DNA of 64,000 bases. Source: VRUE01 sp963824705 (lineage in GTDB: Bacteria > Actinomycetota > Thermoleophilia > Solirubrobacterales > 70-9). This document shows, in pieces, positions 25,655-34,204 of the stretch. Numbering within the stretch: the stretch's first letter is position 1; each line of letters begins with the position of its first letter. The notes below the pieces were generated by a model. It had not been told where the DNA came from and searched no databases. It worked only from the letters and a program-made list of their open reading frames with translations. Location of the stretch: positions 62,001 through 126,000 of the forward strand of contig CAWGQE010000003.1 in assembly GCA_963824705.1 (NCBI GenBank), read 5' to 3'. Made by a program: the position numbers and the translations under genes.

Positions 25655-27514
25655 GTGCCGCCTGAAGTTGGCGAGGGAAGCACGATCGACAGCCGCTACC
25701 GGTTGCTGCGCCGGATCGGTTCGGGGGGCATGGCAGATGTCTGGCTTGCCGACGATTCGCACCTGCAGCGTCGTGTGGCGCTCAAGATCCTGCACCGCCG
25801 CTTTGCCCAGGACCGCGAGTTCGTCGAGCGCTTCCGCCGCGAGGCGGAGGCGGCGGCCAGCCTTTCGCACCCCAACATCGTCGCCGTCTTCGACCGTGGC
25901 GACATCGAAGGCACCTACTACATCGCGATGCAACTGCTCGAGGGACGCTCGCTGAAGGAGCTGATCGACCAGGGGCTGACGCCGGAACAGTCGGTCGGCC
26001 TGCTCCGCCAGGTGCTCGAGGCGGCCGGCTTCGCCCACCGCCACGGGGTCGTGCATCGCGATCTGAAGCCGCAGAACGTCCTCGTCGACGATGAGGGCAA
26101 GGCCACCGTCACCGACTTCGGCATCGCCCGTGCGGGCGCCTCCGAAATCACCCAGGCGGGCTCGGTGATGGGGACCCCGCACTACCTCTCGCCCGAGCAG
26201 GCCCAGGGGCAGGCGGTGACCGCTGTCTCCGACCTCTACTCGATTGGCGTGATCCTCTACGAGGCCCTCGCCGGCCGCGTTCCGTTCGAGGCCGACTCGG
26301 CGATCGCGATAGCGATGAAGCAGGTCTCCCACACGCCGCAAAGGCCGAGCTCGATCAACCCCGCCGTCTCCCCGGCCCTCGATGCGGTGGTGATGCGCGC
26401 TCTCGAGAAGGATCCCGGCCAGCGCTTCCAGAGCGCCGATGCCTTCATCGCGGCGCTGGACTCGGCGCTGCGTAACCCCGGCGCCGAGGGGGGAGGCACC
26501 GCTGCTTTTGCGCCTTTGCCGCCGCCGGTAGTCGCGGCCGGCGAGGCCCCCGCCGATGCCGAGGACGAGGAAGGCGGACGCCGCAAGTGGATCTGGCTCG
26601 CCCTCGCTGCGGTACTGGTCGGCGCTTTGCTCGGTTTCGCCCTGACCCGCGACACGAGCACCGACGTTCCCGCCGTGACCAGCAACCCCCTCAACGTCGC
26701 CATCGCCGTGCTCGAACAGAACGGCTTCAAAGTCGGCGCGATCAGCCGCGTGCAACGCGAAGTGGCGGTCAACACCGTGCTGGAGCAGGACCCGCCGCCG
26801 GGCAACGCCTCGCTCGACTGCGCCTTCCTCAGCTTCTTCTGCTCGAAGCCGAAGGTGGCGCTGACGGTCAGCGCCGGCCCCGGCAGCGCCAAGGTCCCAG
26901 GGGGACTCCCGGGACTGAGCCAGGAAGAAGCGGAAGAAAAGCTCGAAGAAGCTGGCTTTGACGTGCGGTCCGGAAAGGTCAACTCCGACCAGGTCGAAGC
27001 CGGGCAGGTAGTCCGCTCCGAACCGGGTGGGGGGACGACGGCGACCCGCGGCTCGACCGTCGTCCTCACGGTCTCCAAGGGGCAGAAGCTGGCCAAGGTC
27101 CCGGTGCTGGTCGGCACGCAGCGCTCCGTCGCCGTGCAGCAGATCCGCGGCCGCGGCCTCACTCCCGGCATCGAAGAAGAAGAAAGCGCCAAGCCCGCCG
27201 GTGAGGTGATTCGCCAGGCGCCGAGCGCCGGCTCCGAACTGCCTCGCGGCTCGTCGGTGTCGATCGTCGTCTCCAAGGGGAAGCAGAAGACGAAGGTCCC
27301 CAACGTGATCGGCAGCGAACGTGCCGAAGCGGTCGAAGCGATGCGCGAAGCCGGCCTCACTCCGACCGTGCAGGAAGAAGAAACCGAAGTGACGGCGAAA
27401 ATCGGGCGGGTTATCGATCAGTTTCCGCCTCCTGGCTCTGAAGTCGAACCAGGCGCTGAAGTGACCGTGGTCGTCGGCAAGCCGGCGAAGGAAAGCGAAG
27501 CGGAAGCCGAATGA
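25655..27514 (+). CDS. pknB: PknB-type Ser/Thr kinase with PASTA domains
   Basis: 619 residues. Kinase domain (RIGSGGMADVWLA, VALKILHRRF, VVHRDLKPQNVLV, TDFGIARAG) in residues ~10-270, a linker, one membrane helix (IWLALAAVLVGALLGFAL) at ~310-330, then four PASTA repeats that end in VALTVSAGPG, VVLTVSKGQ, VSIVVSKGKQ and VTVVVGKP. Such kinases sense muropeptides or lipid II and control wall synthesis. GTG start 25655, 2 bp after the PBP stop; the Ddl gene overlaps its end by 4 bp, so wall sensing and precursor synthesis are co-transcribed. Confidence 0.95.
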   Translation: MPPEVGEGSTIDSRYRLLRRIGSGGMADVWLADDSHLQRRVALKILHRRFAQDREFVERFRREAEAAASLSHPNIVAVFDRGDIEGTYYIAMQLLEGRSLKELIDQGLTPEQSVGLLRQVLEAAGFAHRHGVVHRDLKPQNVLVDDEGKATVTDFGIARAGASEITQAGSVMGTPHYLSPEQAQGQAVTAVSDLYSIGVILYEALAGRVPFEADSAIAIAMKQVSHTPQRPSSINPAVSPALDAVVMRALEKDPGQRFQSADAFIAALDSALRNPGAEGGGTAAFAPLPPPVVAAGEAPADAEDEEGGRRKWIWLALAAVLVGALLGFALTRDTSTDVPAVTSNPLNVAIAVLEQNGFKVGAISRVQREVAVNTVLEQDPPPGNASLDCAFLSFFCSKPKVALTVSAGPGSAKVPGGLPGLSQEEAEEKLEEAGFDVRSGKVNSDQVEAGQVVRSEPGGGTTATRGSTVVLTVSKGQKLAKVPVLVGTQRSVAVQQIRGRGLTPGIEEEESAKPAGEVIRQAPSAGSELPRGSSVSIVVSKGKQKTKVPNVIGSERAEAVEAMREAGLTPTVQEEETEVTAKIGRVIDQFPPPGSEVEPGAEVTVVVGKPAKESEAEAE

Positions 27515-28479
27515 GGGTCGCGGTTCTCTGCGGCGGTCGCTCCTCCGAGCACGACGTCTCGCTGCGTTCGGGCGAGGCCGTCGCGGGCGGCCTCGAGCAG
27601 GCCGGCCACGAGGCGCTGCTGGTGACGATCGCGCGTGACGGCGGCTGGAGCTTCCAGGGCGCCCCGGTCGAGCTGATGCCGTCCGCCGGCCTGTTCGACG
27701 CCGACGTCGCCTTCCCGGCGCTGCACGGCCCCTTCGGCGAGGACGGCAGCGTCCAGGGCGTGCTCGAGTGGCTCGACCTCCCCTACGTCGGCTCCGACGT
27801 GCTCGCTTCGGCCGTCTGCATGGACAAGCTGACCTTGAAGCGCCTCTTCGCCCAGGCCGGCCTACCGCAGGTCGAGTTCGTCGCCGCCGGCGGGGCGGGC
27901 TGGCGCGAGCGCTGCGAGGCGATGGGGCTGCCGCTCTGGGTCAAGCCTTCGCGGCTCGGCTCGAGCGTCGGCATCAGCCGGGTCGAGAGCCTGGGGGAGG
28001 AGCTCGACGCGGCGGTCGACCTGGCCCTGCGCCACGACCCGCGCGTGATCGTCGAGGCCTCTGCTCGCGGCCGCGAGGTCGAGTGCTCATTGCTCGGCAA
28101 CGAGCGGCCCGAGGCATCGCTACCGGGCGAGGTCGTGGCCCACGGCGACTGGTACGACTATGAGACCAAGTACAGCGACGGTGGCATGGAGCTGATCGTG
28201 CCGGCGGCGATTGAGGACGAGCAGACGGCTCGCTTGCGCGAGCTTGCCACCGCCGCCTTCCAGCTCGGCGGTTGCGCCGGCCTCGCCCGCTGCGACTTCT
28301 TCGTCGAGCCCGACGGCACGGTCCTCGTCAACGAGATCAACACCATGCCCGGCTTCACCGAGACGAGCGTCTACGCCAAGCTCTGGGAGGCAACCGGCAT
28401 CGACTACCCGGACCTGTGCGACCGCCTGCTCGGCTTGGCGATAGAACGGCACACCAAGGCCCGCTCACACGAATTCTGA
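27511..28479 (+). CDS. ddl: D-alanine--D-alanine ligase (second copy)
   Basis: 322-residue ATP-grasp Ddl: CGGRSSEHDVSLRSG at the start, ALHGPFGEDGSVQG, VKPSRLGSSVGISRV, and EINTMPGFTETSVYAKLWEATG near the end. The features are closer to the canonical house-keeping enzyme than the copy at 931-1863. ATG 27511 overlaps the pknB stop by 4 bp. Converges with the kinase at 28481 with a 1-bp gap. Confidence 0.94.
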   Translation: MRVAVLCGGRSSEHDVSLRSGEAVAGGLEQAGHEALLVTIARDGGWSFQGAPVELMPSAGLFDADVAFPALHGPFGEDGSVQGVLEWLDLPYVGSDVLASAVCMDKLTLKRLFAQAGLPQVEFVAAGGAGWRERCEAMGLPLWVKPSRLGSSVGISRVESLGEELDAAVDLALRHDPRVIVEASARGREVECSLLGNERPEASLPGEVVAHGDWYDYETKYSDGGMELIVPAAIEDEQTARLRELATAAFQLGGCAGLARCDFFVEPDGTVLVNEINTMPGFTETSVYAKLWEATGIDYPDLCDRLLGLAIERHTKARSHEF

Positions 28480-28480
28480 C

Positions 28481-29995
28481 TCAGCCCAGAAGCTTGATGT
28501 CGCTGATCTCGATCTGGTAGCGGCCTTCCTGGTCGCGAGCCGGCGACGCCTTGGTGAACCAGAGCAGGAAGTAGGTCGAGGGTTGGCGGACGTCGAGGTC
28601 GATCTCCTGGGTTCCTTCGGCTTCGCCCACTTCGCCGACCGGTTCGTCCCAGCCGGTGATGTCGGATGGCGGCCCGGCTGGTGCGGCGAAGACCTGGGCG
28701 TCCCAGCCCGGGGTGGGGGTACGGACGATCATCTTCTTCGGCGTCGCCGGAGAGCTGGTCGTGACGTATATGCCGACACCGGGGTCTGGGCCGGTCTTGG
28801 TGCCTTCGAACGTTTCGGAGTCGTAGTGCTCGGTTTCCCAGGCGGTCCCGGTCGGGTCGCCGTCGGCGGCCAGTTCGACCTTGCTGCCTACCTCTTCGCC
28901 GTCTCCCTCTGGGTCGTAGTCGGTTGCCCCTGAGATTGCGACGTTGCCGCCTTTGCCCTTGTCCGCACCACCGCCGCCAAAGCCGCCGTTGGAGATCAGT
29001 TGCACTGCCAGCAGCGCGCCACCGCCGACCAGCAGCAGGATCGCGATCGCCGCCCATGACCAGCGTGCACCGCTGGAGAGCTTTCGCTGTGGGGGCGGCA
29101 CCGCGTCGAGCACGCTGGTCGCCTCGCCGGTGGTCGACCCCGCCCGCGCCGCCTCGACCTCGAGCGCGGTCTCGAGGTCGTCGATCATCTCGCCGATCGT
29201 CTGGTAGCGCTCGCCCGGGTCCTTGGCCGTCGCGCGCTCGACCACCAGCGCCACCGCCGCGGAGGCCTCGGGACGGCGGCGCTGCACGTCGGGCAGTTCC
29301 TCGTTGACGTGTTTCATCGCCACGCCGACCTGGCTGTCGGCGTGGAAGGGGACCTGGCCGACCAGCATCTCGTAGAGGACGACGCCAAGCGAGTAGATGT
29401 CCGAGCGCGGGTCGACCGCTTTGCCCATCGCCTGCTCCGGGGCGACGTAGTCGGTGGTGCCGAGCACGCGGCCGGTGGCGGTGACACCGTCCTGTTCGAG
29501 CTGGCGCGAGATCCCGAAGTCGGTCAGCTTGGCCCGGCCCTCTTCGTCGATCAGGACGTTCTGCGGCTTGATGTCGCGGTGGACCATGTTGCGCGCGTGG
29601 GCGACGCCGAGGCCGCGGGCGACCTCGATCGCGTAGGCGATCGCCTCCTGCGTGTCGAGGGCGCCGACCCGGCCGATCCGCTGCTTCAACGTCTCCCCCT
29701 TGACGTACTCGAAGACGATGTAGGGGTAACCGCCGTCCTCGCCGGCGTCGATCACCGAGACGACATTGGGGTGGGTCAGCTTGGCGACCGCCCGGGCCTC
29801 CTGGCGGAAGCGCTGCAGCTGGTCCTCCTGCTCGGACATCTCCCGATGCATCACCTTCACCGCGACCGGCCGGTCGAGCGTGTCGTCACTTGCCAGGTAG
29901 ACGGTCGACATGCCGCCGCTGCCCAGCTTCGCCTCCAGCCGGTAGCGCCCGGAGAGGACGGTTCCGATCATCGAGCTGGAAGGGCGGGAGCTCAT
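28481..29995 (-). CDS. Serine/threonine protein kinase with external C-terminal domain
   Basis: 504 residues: kinase (KLGSGGMSTVYLA, VAVKVMHREM, MVHRDIKPQNVLI, TDFGISRQ) to about residue 270, a linker, one membrane helix (WAAIAILLLVGGGALLAVQLI) near 320-345, then a Gly-rich hinge and an external ~150-residue beta domain (YDPEGDGEEVGSKVELAADG, DPTGTAWETEHY) resembling the discoidin-like domain of MviN-type proteins and some kinases. No PASTA repeats. ATG 29995 or a second ATG eight codons later starts it. Confidence 0.9.
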   Translation of the reverse strand: MSSRPSSSMIGTVLSGRYRLEAKLGSGGMSTVYLASDDTLDRPVAVKVMHREMSEQEDQLQRFRQEARAVAKLTHPNVVSVIDAGEDGGYPYIVFEYVKGETLKQRIGRVGALDTQEAIAYAIEVARGLGVAHARNMVHRDIKPQNVLIDEEGRAKLTDFGISRQLEQDGVTATGRVLGTTDYVAPEQAMGKAVDPRSDIYSLGVVLYEMLVGQVPFHADSQVGVAMKHVNEELPDVQRRRPEASAAVALVVERATAKDPGERYQTIGEMIDDLETALEVEAARAGSTTGEATSVLDAVPPPQRKLSSGARWSWAAIAILLLVGGGALLAVQLISNGGFGGGGADKGKGGNVAISGATDYDPEGDGEEVGSKVELAADGDPTGTAWETEHYDSETFEGTKTGPDPGVGIYVTTSSPATPKKMIVRTPTPGWDAQVFAAPAGPPSDITGWDEPVGEVGEAEGTQEIDLDVRQPSTYFLLWFTKASPARDQEGRYQIEISDIKLLG

Positions 29996-30156
29996 CTAGC
30001 TGTGCATATTGTCGATCACGGCCGTTGTTTCGCCACTCCGCCAGGCCAGCCTGCCCCTGGGCGACCGTTCCCGCTGTTGCTCCTCTGCGTTGACCGCCGT
30101 TTCCGGCAATGAGAGGGTTCGCTTCGAACATCCCTCCCAGTCAAAAAGGACACTCC

Positions 30157-30984
30157 ATGCGCAAGCTGTTTCTTGCAATCTTTCCGCTCGCCCTGCTCGT
30201 CGCCGGCCTTGTCGCCTCGCCTGCCCAGGCGCAGCTCCCCGAATGCACCCGCAAGCTGAACGACGCCCAACCTGGGGCGGCGCTGAAACCGCCCGTGACC
30301 CTGACCCCGACCGCGCAGTCGGCCCAGAAACAATTGAACTTCGGCACGGACCGCAACCCGAAGCTGATTCGGGACATCCGGCTCACCGCCAACCGTCCGC
30401 TGCCGGAAGACGTCACGCCGGCTCAGATCAACTTCGAAGCCCTGATCTCGCGCAGCAGCGACACGTTGGAGTCCACCGACTTCCCCGACCCGACCTTCAC
30501 CCAACCCCGGATCTCGGCCGACAGGAAGGCCCTCAGCTTCTCGGTCTGCCTCGATCCGCACGGGATCGCGGCGGGGAAATACGTCGGCACGATCACCGCC
30601 TCCGGCCCCGCCGGCCTCAGTGCGACGTCCGTCAATCTCACCGTCACCGCCAAGAACGGCTCTCTGTTCAAGGAGGGCATAGTGGCGGCGATAGTCCTCT
30701 GCTTCGTGCTGCTGCTGTTCAAAGACGCCGTCGCCTGGTTCAAGCAGCCCGGCGACAGCTGGTTGAAGGCGCTCAAAGAACCACTGAAGGACATGCGCTG
30801 GTGGGCCGCAACCGCGATCGGCCTTGGCGCGGCGTTCGGAACCCTGTACGCGGGCTACGCGAACGACCCGGCTTGGGGAGCGAACGGCCTCGGCGCGGTG
30901 ATCGCGCTGGTCGGCTCGGCCGTGGCCGGGATCGGCGGCAAGTCGATCGTCAGCGCCTTCGCCAAGCCATCTAGCGGGAAGTGA
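30157..30984 (+). CDS. Secreted/membrane protein of unknown function
   Basis: 275 residues. A signal peptide (KLFLAIFPLALLVAGLVASPAQA) is followed by a ~140-residue external region that reads like an Ig-type beta sandwich (AGKYVGTITASGPAGLSATSV), one membrane helix (EGIVAAIVLCFVLLLF), a short amphipathic stretch and two further hydrophobic segments. I do not recognise the family. ATG 30157 has AAAAGGA about 8 bases upstream. Its end overlaps the convergent purM gene by 14 bp. Confidence 0.75.
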   Translation: MRKLFLAIFPLALLVAGLVASPAQAQLPECTRKLNDAQPGAALKPPVTLTPTAQSAQKQLNFGTDRNPKLIRDIRLTANRPLPEDVTPAQINFEALISRSSDTLESTDFPDPTFTQPRISADRKALSFSVCLDPHGIAAGKYVGTITASGPAGLSATSVNLTVTAKNGSLFKEGIVAAIVLCFVLLLFKDAVAWFKQPGDSWLKALKEPLKDMRWWAATAIGLGAAFGTLYAGYANDPAWGANGLGAVIALVGSAVAGIGGKSIVSAFAKPSSGK

Positions 30985-31963
30985 CGCGTCCGATCTGCTT
31001 GGCCGCCGGATAGTGGCGGCCAAGCAGGTCCAGCGCCGCTCGCTCGTCGTCGGCGGCGACGACGCAGCAGAAACCGCAGCCCATGTTGAACACTTGGTGC
31101 ATCTCCTCGCCGGATACCGAGGCCCGCTCGCGGATCAGCTCGAAGACCGGCGGCACCGGCAGCGGTTCGTCGATCTCGTAGGAGACGTCGGCCGCTAGGC
31201 GGTTCAGGTTGCCGAGGCCCCCGGAGGTGATGTGGGCGAGCCCGTGCACCTCGACTTCGGAGCGCAGCAGCTCCAGCACCGGCTTGACGTAGATCTCGGT
31301 TGGCGCGAGCAGCTCCTCGCCGAGCGGCCGGCCGAGCCGGCCTTCGGGGTCCTCGTCGAGGGAGAGTCCCTCGAGCGCGGAGCGGGCGAGGGTGTAGCCG
31401 TTGGAGTGGATCCCGGAGGAGGGCAGGCCGATCACCGGATCGCCCGGCTGCACGGCCGAGCCGTCGACGATCGCGTCGAGGGGGACGGTGCCGAAGCAGG
31501 CGCCGGCGACATCGAAGCCGCGCACCATGTCGCCAAGCTGGGCGAGCTCACCGCCTGGGATCTCGACCCCGGCCAGCTCGGCACCCCGCGCCAGGCCGAT
31601 CCCGATCTGCTCGCATACCTCCGGGTCGGCCCGCTCGATCGCGATGTAATCGAGCATCGCCAGCGGCTCGGCGCCGACGCAGATCACGTCGTTGACGTTC
31701 ATCGCGACGCAGTCGATGCCGACCGTGTCGAAGCGGCCAAGCTGCTCGGCGACCAGCAGCTTGGTGCCGACGCCGTCGGTCGACAGCGCGATCCCGGTCC
31801 GCTCGTCGAGCTTGATCACGCTGGCGTAATGACCCGGCAGGGGCACCTGCCTCGAGGCCCGTCCCAGCTGGATGGTCCCTAGGGCCCGAACCAGCCCAGC
31901 GACCGCCGAATCGGCGGCTCCCTGGTCGACTCCAGCTTTCGCGTAGGCGTCCGCGTCGCTCAC
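30971..31963 (-). CDS. purM: Phosphoribosylformylglycinamidine cyclo-ligase
   Basis: 330-residue AIR synthetase of purine biosynthesis. AYAKAGVDQGAADSAV, STDGVGTKLLVAEQLGRFD, NVNDVICVGAEPL and GLPSSGIHSNGYTLAR are all conserved. Starts at GTG 31963, inside the stop of a Fic gene (GTGA overlap), an unusual partner for purM. It ends overlapping a convergent gene by 14 bp. Confidence 0.95.
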   Translation of the reverse strand: MSDADAYAKAGVDQGAADSAVAGLVRALGTIQLGRASRQVPLPGHYASVIKLDERTGIALSTDGVGTKLLVAEQLGRFDTVGIDCVAMNVNDVICVGAEPLAMLDYIAIERADPEVCEQIGIGLARGAELAGVEIPGGELAQLGDMVRGFDVAGACFGTVPLDAIVDGSAVQPGDPVIGLPSSGIHSNGYTLARSALEGLSLDEDPEGRLGRPLGEELLAPTEIYVKPVLELLRSEVEVHGLAHITSGGLGNLNRLAADVSYEIDEPLPVPPVFELIRERASVSGEEMHQVFNMGCGFCCVVAADDERAALDLLGRHYPAAKQIGRVTSR

Positions 31964-33300
31964 GCGGGCGATTCTTTCAGGCGGGACGGTAGGTCGGGGG
32001 CGGGCTCGAAGATGTGCTGACGTCCCCTCCTGCGCTGGAGCAGCAAGCCACGATGAGCGAGTTGGCGCAGATCGGTGCGGGCGGTCTCATGGCTCACCCG
32101 GTGGCTCTTGGCATGCCCTTCGAATGAGTACATGGCGCCCGGGTCTCGCACAGCGGCGGTGAGAAGAGCGAGCTGACGCCCGTTGAGATAGTCGGTTCCA
32201 TCGAGAAGCCGCCCGAGGTCGCGGACTTCAGCCTGCTTTCGCTGCAGGTAGACATGCAGATCCTCGATCGCTCGTTTGACTATCTCCAGCTGATGAATGA
32301 GGAAATAGGTCGTGTCACCCTCATCCGTCTCCGTCTCCAGGAAGGCCCGCCCGTACTGAGCGGGCGCGTTTCGGATGAATCGAGAGATCGGTAGATATTC
32401 CACCAACCAGTACTTGTTTGACCGCATCAGCCAGAAGAAGAGGATCCGCGCGGTTCTGCCGTTGCCATCCTCGAATGGATGGTCGTAAGCAAGCCAGAAA
32501 TGCAACAGCATCGCGCGAACGACCGGATGCACGAAGGCGCCCCCGCCGTCGCCTTCGTTAGCGAAGTCGCACATGAGTCGCATGCGCTCGGGGAGCTGCT
32601 CAGCCGGCGGTGGGCGATGAACGGGCTGCTGACCGTCCCGGTCGATGACGACGACCCGCTCTTCCCCAGGCTGCTGCAGACGTCCTGCCGCAGCGGGATT
32701 CTTGAGCGTCCCGTCGGTGACGACCCGATGCAACTCGAGGATGTTCTCGGGACTGAGGCTCTCGCCCATTTCGTCGCGCATGAACTGAAGGGCGCGATAG
32801 TTGTTGGCGATCATCCGCTCGCTTCGGTCGCGGGGCTCACGCCCGCTTCGGAGTAGCTCCTTGCCGACGACGCGCGAGGTCGTTGCTCCCTCCAGTTGGC
32901 TGGAGCGAATCGCCTCCTCCATCTGGGCATTGACCAGGTACCTCTCGCGGGCCTGCCGGTCTGAGGTGACGACCTCCTCCATCGCCACCTCGCCACTGCA
33001 GTGCTGGTCAATGTGATGAAGGTGGCGGAGGACCAAATCGGGGACCGTGTAGCCGAATGGATTCCCGTCAGGGTCGACGAGACTCAACGGGCGAAGCTCA
33101 TCGCTCCGGGCCAGCTTTATTTTCAGCCACCATTGCTCGCTACTTAGCCCACTGGGTGGATTGAGGTACTGGAGCTTGTCCCAATGGAGGTAGCGGTCTC
33201 GCGGGATGACGGTAGGCGGCGCTTTGATCGCGTCCATCGCGGCGTCCACCCCGATCTTTGCCATCAGCTGCCCGATAGTCGGCGCTTTCGCTACGTGCAT
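31960..33300 (-). CDS. Fic family protein with winged-helix C terminus
   Basis: 446 residues. The Fic motif HPFEDGNGRTAR is intact (His plus DGNGR loop), so AMP- or related nucleotidyl transfer is expected. An upstream SSQLEG fits the S-x3-E-G inhibitory helix motif of class II Fic proteins, suggesting autoinhibition. The N-terminal part resembles Fic_N, and the last ~70 residues (HRVSHETARTDLRQLAHRGLLLQRRRGRQ) form a winged helix-turn-helix, so it may bind its own promoter, which carries phased repeats. Codons are less GC-biased than neighbours, hinting at horizontal transfer. Confidence 0.9.
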   Translation of the reverse strand: MHVAKAPTIGQLMAKIGVDAAMDAIKAPPTVIPRDRYLHWDKLQYLNPPSGLSSEQWWLKIKLARSDELRPLSLVDPDGNPFGYTVPDLVLRHLHHIDQHCSGEVAMEEVVTSDRQARERYLVNAQMEEAIRSSQLEGATTSRVVGKELLRSGREPRDRSERMIANNYRALQFMRDEMGESLSPENILELHRVVTDGTLKNPAAAGRLQQPGEERVVVIDRDGQQPVHRPPPAEQLPERMRLMCDFANEGDGGGAFVHPVVRAMLLHFWLAYDHPFEDGNGRTARILFFWLMRSNKYWLVEYLPISRFIRNAPAQYGRAFLETETDEGDTTYFLIHQLEIVKRAIEDLHVYLQRKQAEVRDLGRLLDGTDYLNGRQLALLTAAVRDPGAMYSFEGHAKSHRVSHETARTDLRQLAHRGLLLQRRRGRQHIFEPAPDLPSRLKESPA

Positions 33301-33305
33301 CTCGT

Positions 33306-33367
33306 CTCCAGATTAACTCCAAGTTTCTCCAAGATTTGGAATTGTAGCGAACTCCAAGCGAACTCCA
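33306..33367 (-). promoter_or_regulatory. Phased direct repeats upstream of the Fic gene
   Basis: On the coding (minus) strand TGGAG occurs five times in 62 bp, mostly as TTGGAG: complements at 33306, 33317, 33327, 33352 and 33363, i.e. mostly 10-11 bp apart, with an inverted copy near 33336. Two adjacent units extend to TTGGAGTTCGC. The array fills the gap between uppP and fic, where the promoter must be, and looks like an operator set for a regulator binding one face of the helix. Confidence 0.7.
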
Positions 33368-33394
33368 AATTTCTTCCAGAGCGGGAGTTCGCTG

Positions 33395-34204
33395 CTATCC
33401 AGCCAGTTTTGCGAGCACCGCCACCGCCAACCCCACCCGGTACGCCGCGTAGGGCCAAAGTGCCCGATCCCGCTCGACCAGGCCGATCAGGCGTTGGGAG
33501 GCAAGGGTGGAGACGAAGGAGGCGGCGACGCCGATCGCCATCGAGCGGCGCAGTGGGGGAGAGGCACCGCGGCGGCGCAGGCGCTCGCCCTTGAGGATGG
33601 TGGCGCCGACGATGATCGGCAGGGCGATCGTGCGCGAGAGCAGGTTCGCCTGGTCGCGCGAGAAGCGCCGCCAGCGCGCCGCCGCCAGCGTGACGCCGTT
33701 GCGCGAGACACCCGGGGCCAACGCGGCGGCTTGGGCAACTCCGAGGACCAGTCCGTCGGCCGGCGTCGCGTCGCCGCGGCCCCGCTGTTGCGGGCGTGTG
33801 TCGGCGATCAGCATCGCCGCGGCCCCGGCGAGCAGCCCGATCGCGGTCGCCTTCGGCCCTCCCAGCCGCTGCTCGATCGGCCGCTCCAGGGTGTAGCCGA
33901 CGATCGCGGCGGGGAGGAAGGAGAGGCCGAGGACGAGGGCGCGCTGCGCGTCGAAGGCGCGTAGCTCCTCGAGGATCGTCTGCCGTTGGCCGATCAGCAG
34001 CGCCACCGCGGCGCCGCCGTGCAGCGCCACCTCGAAGCTCTTGCGCACCTCCGGATCGATCCGCTCCCAGTCCCACCCGGCCAGCCAGGGGACGAGGACG
34101 ATGTGGGCGGAGGAGGAGACCGGCAGCAGCTCCGCCGGGCCCTGGACGATCCCCAGCGCCAGTGCGCGGGCGGCTGGGATCCTGCCCTCGGCCGCCTCGC
34201 TCAA
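33395..34204 (-). CDS. uppP: Undecaprenyl-diphosphatase UppP (BacA)
   Basis: 269-residue polytopic membrane enzyme that dephosphorylates undecaprenyl diphosphate to recycle the glycan carrier. Both active-site motifs are visible: GIVQGPAELLPVSSSAH near the N terminus and LAPGVSRNGVTLAAARW in the second half. TTG 34204 overlaps the dedA stop by 4 bp; the frame continues open far upstream but only as a GC artefact. Fits the neighbouring wall and surface-glycan genes. Confidence 0.93.
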   Translation of the reverse strand: MSEAAEGRIPAARALALGIVQGPAELLPVSSSAHIVLVPWLAGWDWERIDPEVRKSFEVALHGGAAVALLIGQRQTILEELRAFDAQRALVLGLSFLPAAIVGYTLERPIEQRLGGPKATAIGLLAGAAAMLIADTRPQQRGRGDATPADGLVLGVAQAAALAPGVSRNGVTLAAARWRRFSRDQANLLSRTIALPIIVGATILKGERLRRRGASPPLRRSMAIGVAASFVSTLASQRLIGLVERDRALWPYAAYRVGLAVAVLAKLAG

